Positions 6,263 through 7,299 of a stretch of 7,299 bases of DNA are shown here, one piece after another. Origin of the DNA: Desulfobacteraceae bacterium (GTDB lineage: Bacteria > Desulfobacterota > Desulfobacteria > Desulfobacterales > Desulfatirhabdiaceae); assembly GCA_027325475.1 (NCBI GenBank), contig DAIEFO010000108.1, positions 1 to 7,299 on the forward strand, read 5' to 3'. Numbering within the stretch: position 1 is the first letter of the stretch; every line of letters begins with the position of its first letter. A program made the position numbers and the translations under genes. The notes below the pieces were generated by a model. The model had not been told where the DNA came from. It was given only the letters and a program-made list of their open reading frames with translations, and did no database searches.

Positions 6263-6338
6263 CTGTCATGAATCTGTGCGGACATCAAGGATTTCCATAT
6301 CCTTATCGCAGTATTTTTCGCAAAAACCGTCAGGATAG

Positions 6339-6376
6339 CCGTTTACTCTCTTCCTTGTGGAGAGGAGAGTAAACGG
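6339..6376 (-). terminator. Strong hairpin after cheW, possible terminator
   Basis: CCGTTTACTCTC (6339-6350) pairs perfectly over 12 bp with GAGAGTAAACGG (6365-6376) around a 14-nt loop. It begins 14 nt after the cheW stop. In the minus-strand direction the first T-run (complement of 6322-6326) comes about 12 nt after the stem, so it is not a textbook intrinsic terminator; it may instead protect the 3' end of the cheW transcript or bind a protein. Confidence 0.5.
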
Positions 6377-6390
6377 AAAATATGCCTGTC

Positions 6391-6909
6391 TCAGCCCACA
6401 CCCTTTTCAAGAGACGAAATTTCCTGTGAACTTAAGACCTTGTCAATATCCAGAAGGATCTTGACGCATCCGCCGGTTTTGGCCATACCCAGGATGTAAT
6501 CGGTATTGACGCGTGTTCCAAACACGGGTGTATTCTCGATATCGTCGCCTTTGATGTTGAGGACTTCAGACACCGCATCCACCACAATACCGATTTTAAT
6601 CGCGCCGGATTGACCGGAAATTTCAACCACGATGATACAGGTTCGCTCTGTATAATCGATCTCCGGCATCCCGAATTTCAGCCGAAGATCCACTACCGGA
6701 ATCACTTTTCCCCGAAGATTGACAACACCTTTCACAAAATCGGGCGTTCGCGGTACCGATGTGATTGGCATCATTCCGATGATTTCCTTGATCTTCAGAA
6801 TGCCAATGCCATAATCTTCATTGGCCAGTGTAAATGTCAGATATTTTCCCTCACGATCTGTCGAGTCGGACATTGTCTCATCCAGTGATGCATTGATTGC
6901 ATTTTTCAC
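6391..6909 (-). CDS. cheW: Chemotaxis coupling protein CheW
   Basis: CheW links chemoreceptors to the kinase CheA in the polar signalling array. The 172-residue product has the full two-barrel CheW domain: KYLTFTLANEDYGIGILKIKEII (22-44), SVPRTPDFVKGVVNLRGKVIPVVDLR (51-76) with the conserved NLRG arginine R66, then CIIVVEI (91-97), GIVVDAVSEVL (107-117), and the closing GMAKTGGCVKILLDIDKVL (141-159). About 20 residues precede the domain, and a short polar tail follows. The start is GTG (6907-6909), chosen because AGGAGG (6919-6924) lies nine bases upstream; an ATG at residue 13 has no comparable site. The gene follows the MCP by 26 nt on the same strand, consistent with a receptor-cheW operon. 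Confidence 0.97.
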   Translation of the reverse strand: MKNAINASLDETMSDSTDREGKYLTFTLANEDYGIGILKIKEIIGMMPITSVPRTPDFVKGVVNLRGKVIPVVDLRLKFGMPEIDYTERTCIIVVEISGQSGAIKIGIVVDAVSEVLNIKGDDIENTPVFGTRVNTDYILGMAKTGGCVKILLDIDKVLSSQEISSLEKGVG

Positions 6910-6918
6910 GATATACAG

Positions 6919-6924
6919 CCTCCT
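6919..6924 (-). promoter_or_regulatory. Ribosome binding site deciding the cheW GTG start
   Basis: A perfect AGGAGG on the minus strand, nine bases ahead of the GTG at 6909, lies in the 26-nt gap after the MCP stop. It supports the GTG over the internal ATG at 6871-6873. Confidence 0.75.
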
Positions 6925-6935
6925 GTATGCGGGTT

Positions 6936-7299
6936 TTAGAAATCCTTCAGATCCGTTTCATCAAACGGAATGATGTCATTGGGATTCACCTCTTTTTTGC
7001 GCTGAAACCCCAAAGCCGCTTTTACGGGCGGCTTTGCCACCGGCTTTGATGATATCATGGGAAGCCTTGTTGAAGAAGACTTTTTTACTGCTGCACGCGG
7101 GGCAATCGTCGGGCGCTTGAGCTGCTGCCCGGATGGATGCCCGGCAGAGTCTCCCGAAACCAGGATCACCAGATCATTGACAATGGATTTCATCTGCTCG
7201 GCCTGCGCATTCATTTCTTCAGAGGCAGACGCCGACTCTTCCGCGCTGGCCGCATTTTGCTGCGTGACGCTCTCCATTTCTGAAACCGCGATATTGACC
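6936..7299 (-). CDS. Methyl-accepting chemotaxis protein, C-terminal part
   Basis: This is the 3' end of a chemoreceptor whose 5' part lies beyond the right edge; 120 residues are visible and the frame is open through the edge. The first ~45 residues are the end of the signalling coiled coil: AVSEMESVTQQNAASAEESASASEEMNAQ, written here in parts as AVSEMESVTQQNAA and SAEESASASEEMNAQ. AASAEESASA fits the methylation-site pattern of two small residues, two any, E/Q pair, two any, two small. After SIVNDLVILV comes a roughly 70-residue flexible tail rich in Pro, Lys and Ser, ending in the acidic, aromatic-flanked DIIPFDETDLKDF. This tail is far longer than the short tether of many MCPs and does not end in the enteric NWETF pentapeptide, though the tip may serve a similar docking role. 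Sensor domain and ligand cannot be seen. Confidence 0.93.
   Translation of the reverse strand, partial: VNIAVSEMESVTQQNAASAEESASASEEMNAQAEQMKSIVNDLVILVSGDSAGHPSGQQLKRPTIAPRAAVKKSSSTRLPMISSKPVAKPPVKAALGFQRKKEVNPNDIIPFDETDLKDF

Noticed and set aside
6288..6330. Possible sigma-70 or sigma-28 promoter for the minus-strand small ORF (TTGCGA and a CGATAA on the minus strand)
   Set aside because: The -10 match at proper spacing is poor, and no TAAA lies 15 nt before CGATAA, so neither promoter class is supported.
6311..6334. Resemblance of TTTTTCGCAAAAACCGTCAG to the end of the left-edge element (66-84)
   Set aside because: Only a short AT-rich core and CCGTCAG match, and the hairpins that mark the left element are missing; chance similarity is likely.

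Overview
The window is a flagellar motility and chemotaxis segment of a Gram-negative bacterium, most likely a member of the Desulfobacterota (former Deltaproteobacteria, Desulfobacterales-like). This placement rests on protein style and gene neighbourhood: proteobacterial-type MotA/MotB, a PilZ-type protein beside the stator genes, and an MCP with a long Pro/Lys/Ser tail ending in acidic residues and DLKDF. A palindromic intergenic sequence at the left edge also recalls repeats of that group. No rRNA or marker gene confirms the placement.

Left part, plus strand, 1-5985: one compact co-directional array. It opens with a palindromic non-coding leader (about 11-84). It continues with flgK (hook-filament junction protein 1), a PilZ-like protein, motA and motB (stator, overlapping by 19 nt), and flgL (hook-filament junction protein 3). 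Then come a small exported three-repeat protein, a CheD-like protein (4-nt ATGA overlap) and a Cys-rich small protein (1-nt TGATG overlap). Spacing and overlaps suggest a single transcript. The stator genes and the PilZ protein sit between flgK and flgL, which are more often adjacent.

Right part, minus strand, 6007-7299: the 3' end of a methyl-accepting chemotaxis receptor, then cheW (GTG start with a strong AGGAGG), then a 12-bp perfect hairpin that may end the cheW transcript. After it comes a small unrecognised ORF with its own good ribosome site, which converges on the plus-strand array with only 21 nt between stop codons.

How the genes fit together: FlgK and FlgL join hook to filament, MotA/MotB power rotation, and the MCP and CheW form the sensory array. 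CheD normally deamidates receptor glutamines and works with CheC. Here the CheD-like protein has Gly and Ser in the positions where the catalytic Cys and His are expected. The PilZ-like protein likewise lacks clean c-di-GMP signature residues. The array therefore carries two proteins that look like regulators with degenerate active or ligand sites, plus a little-known secreted repeat protein coupled to one of them. These are the most interesting points in an otherwise recognisable locus.
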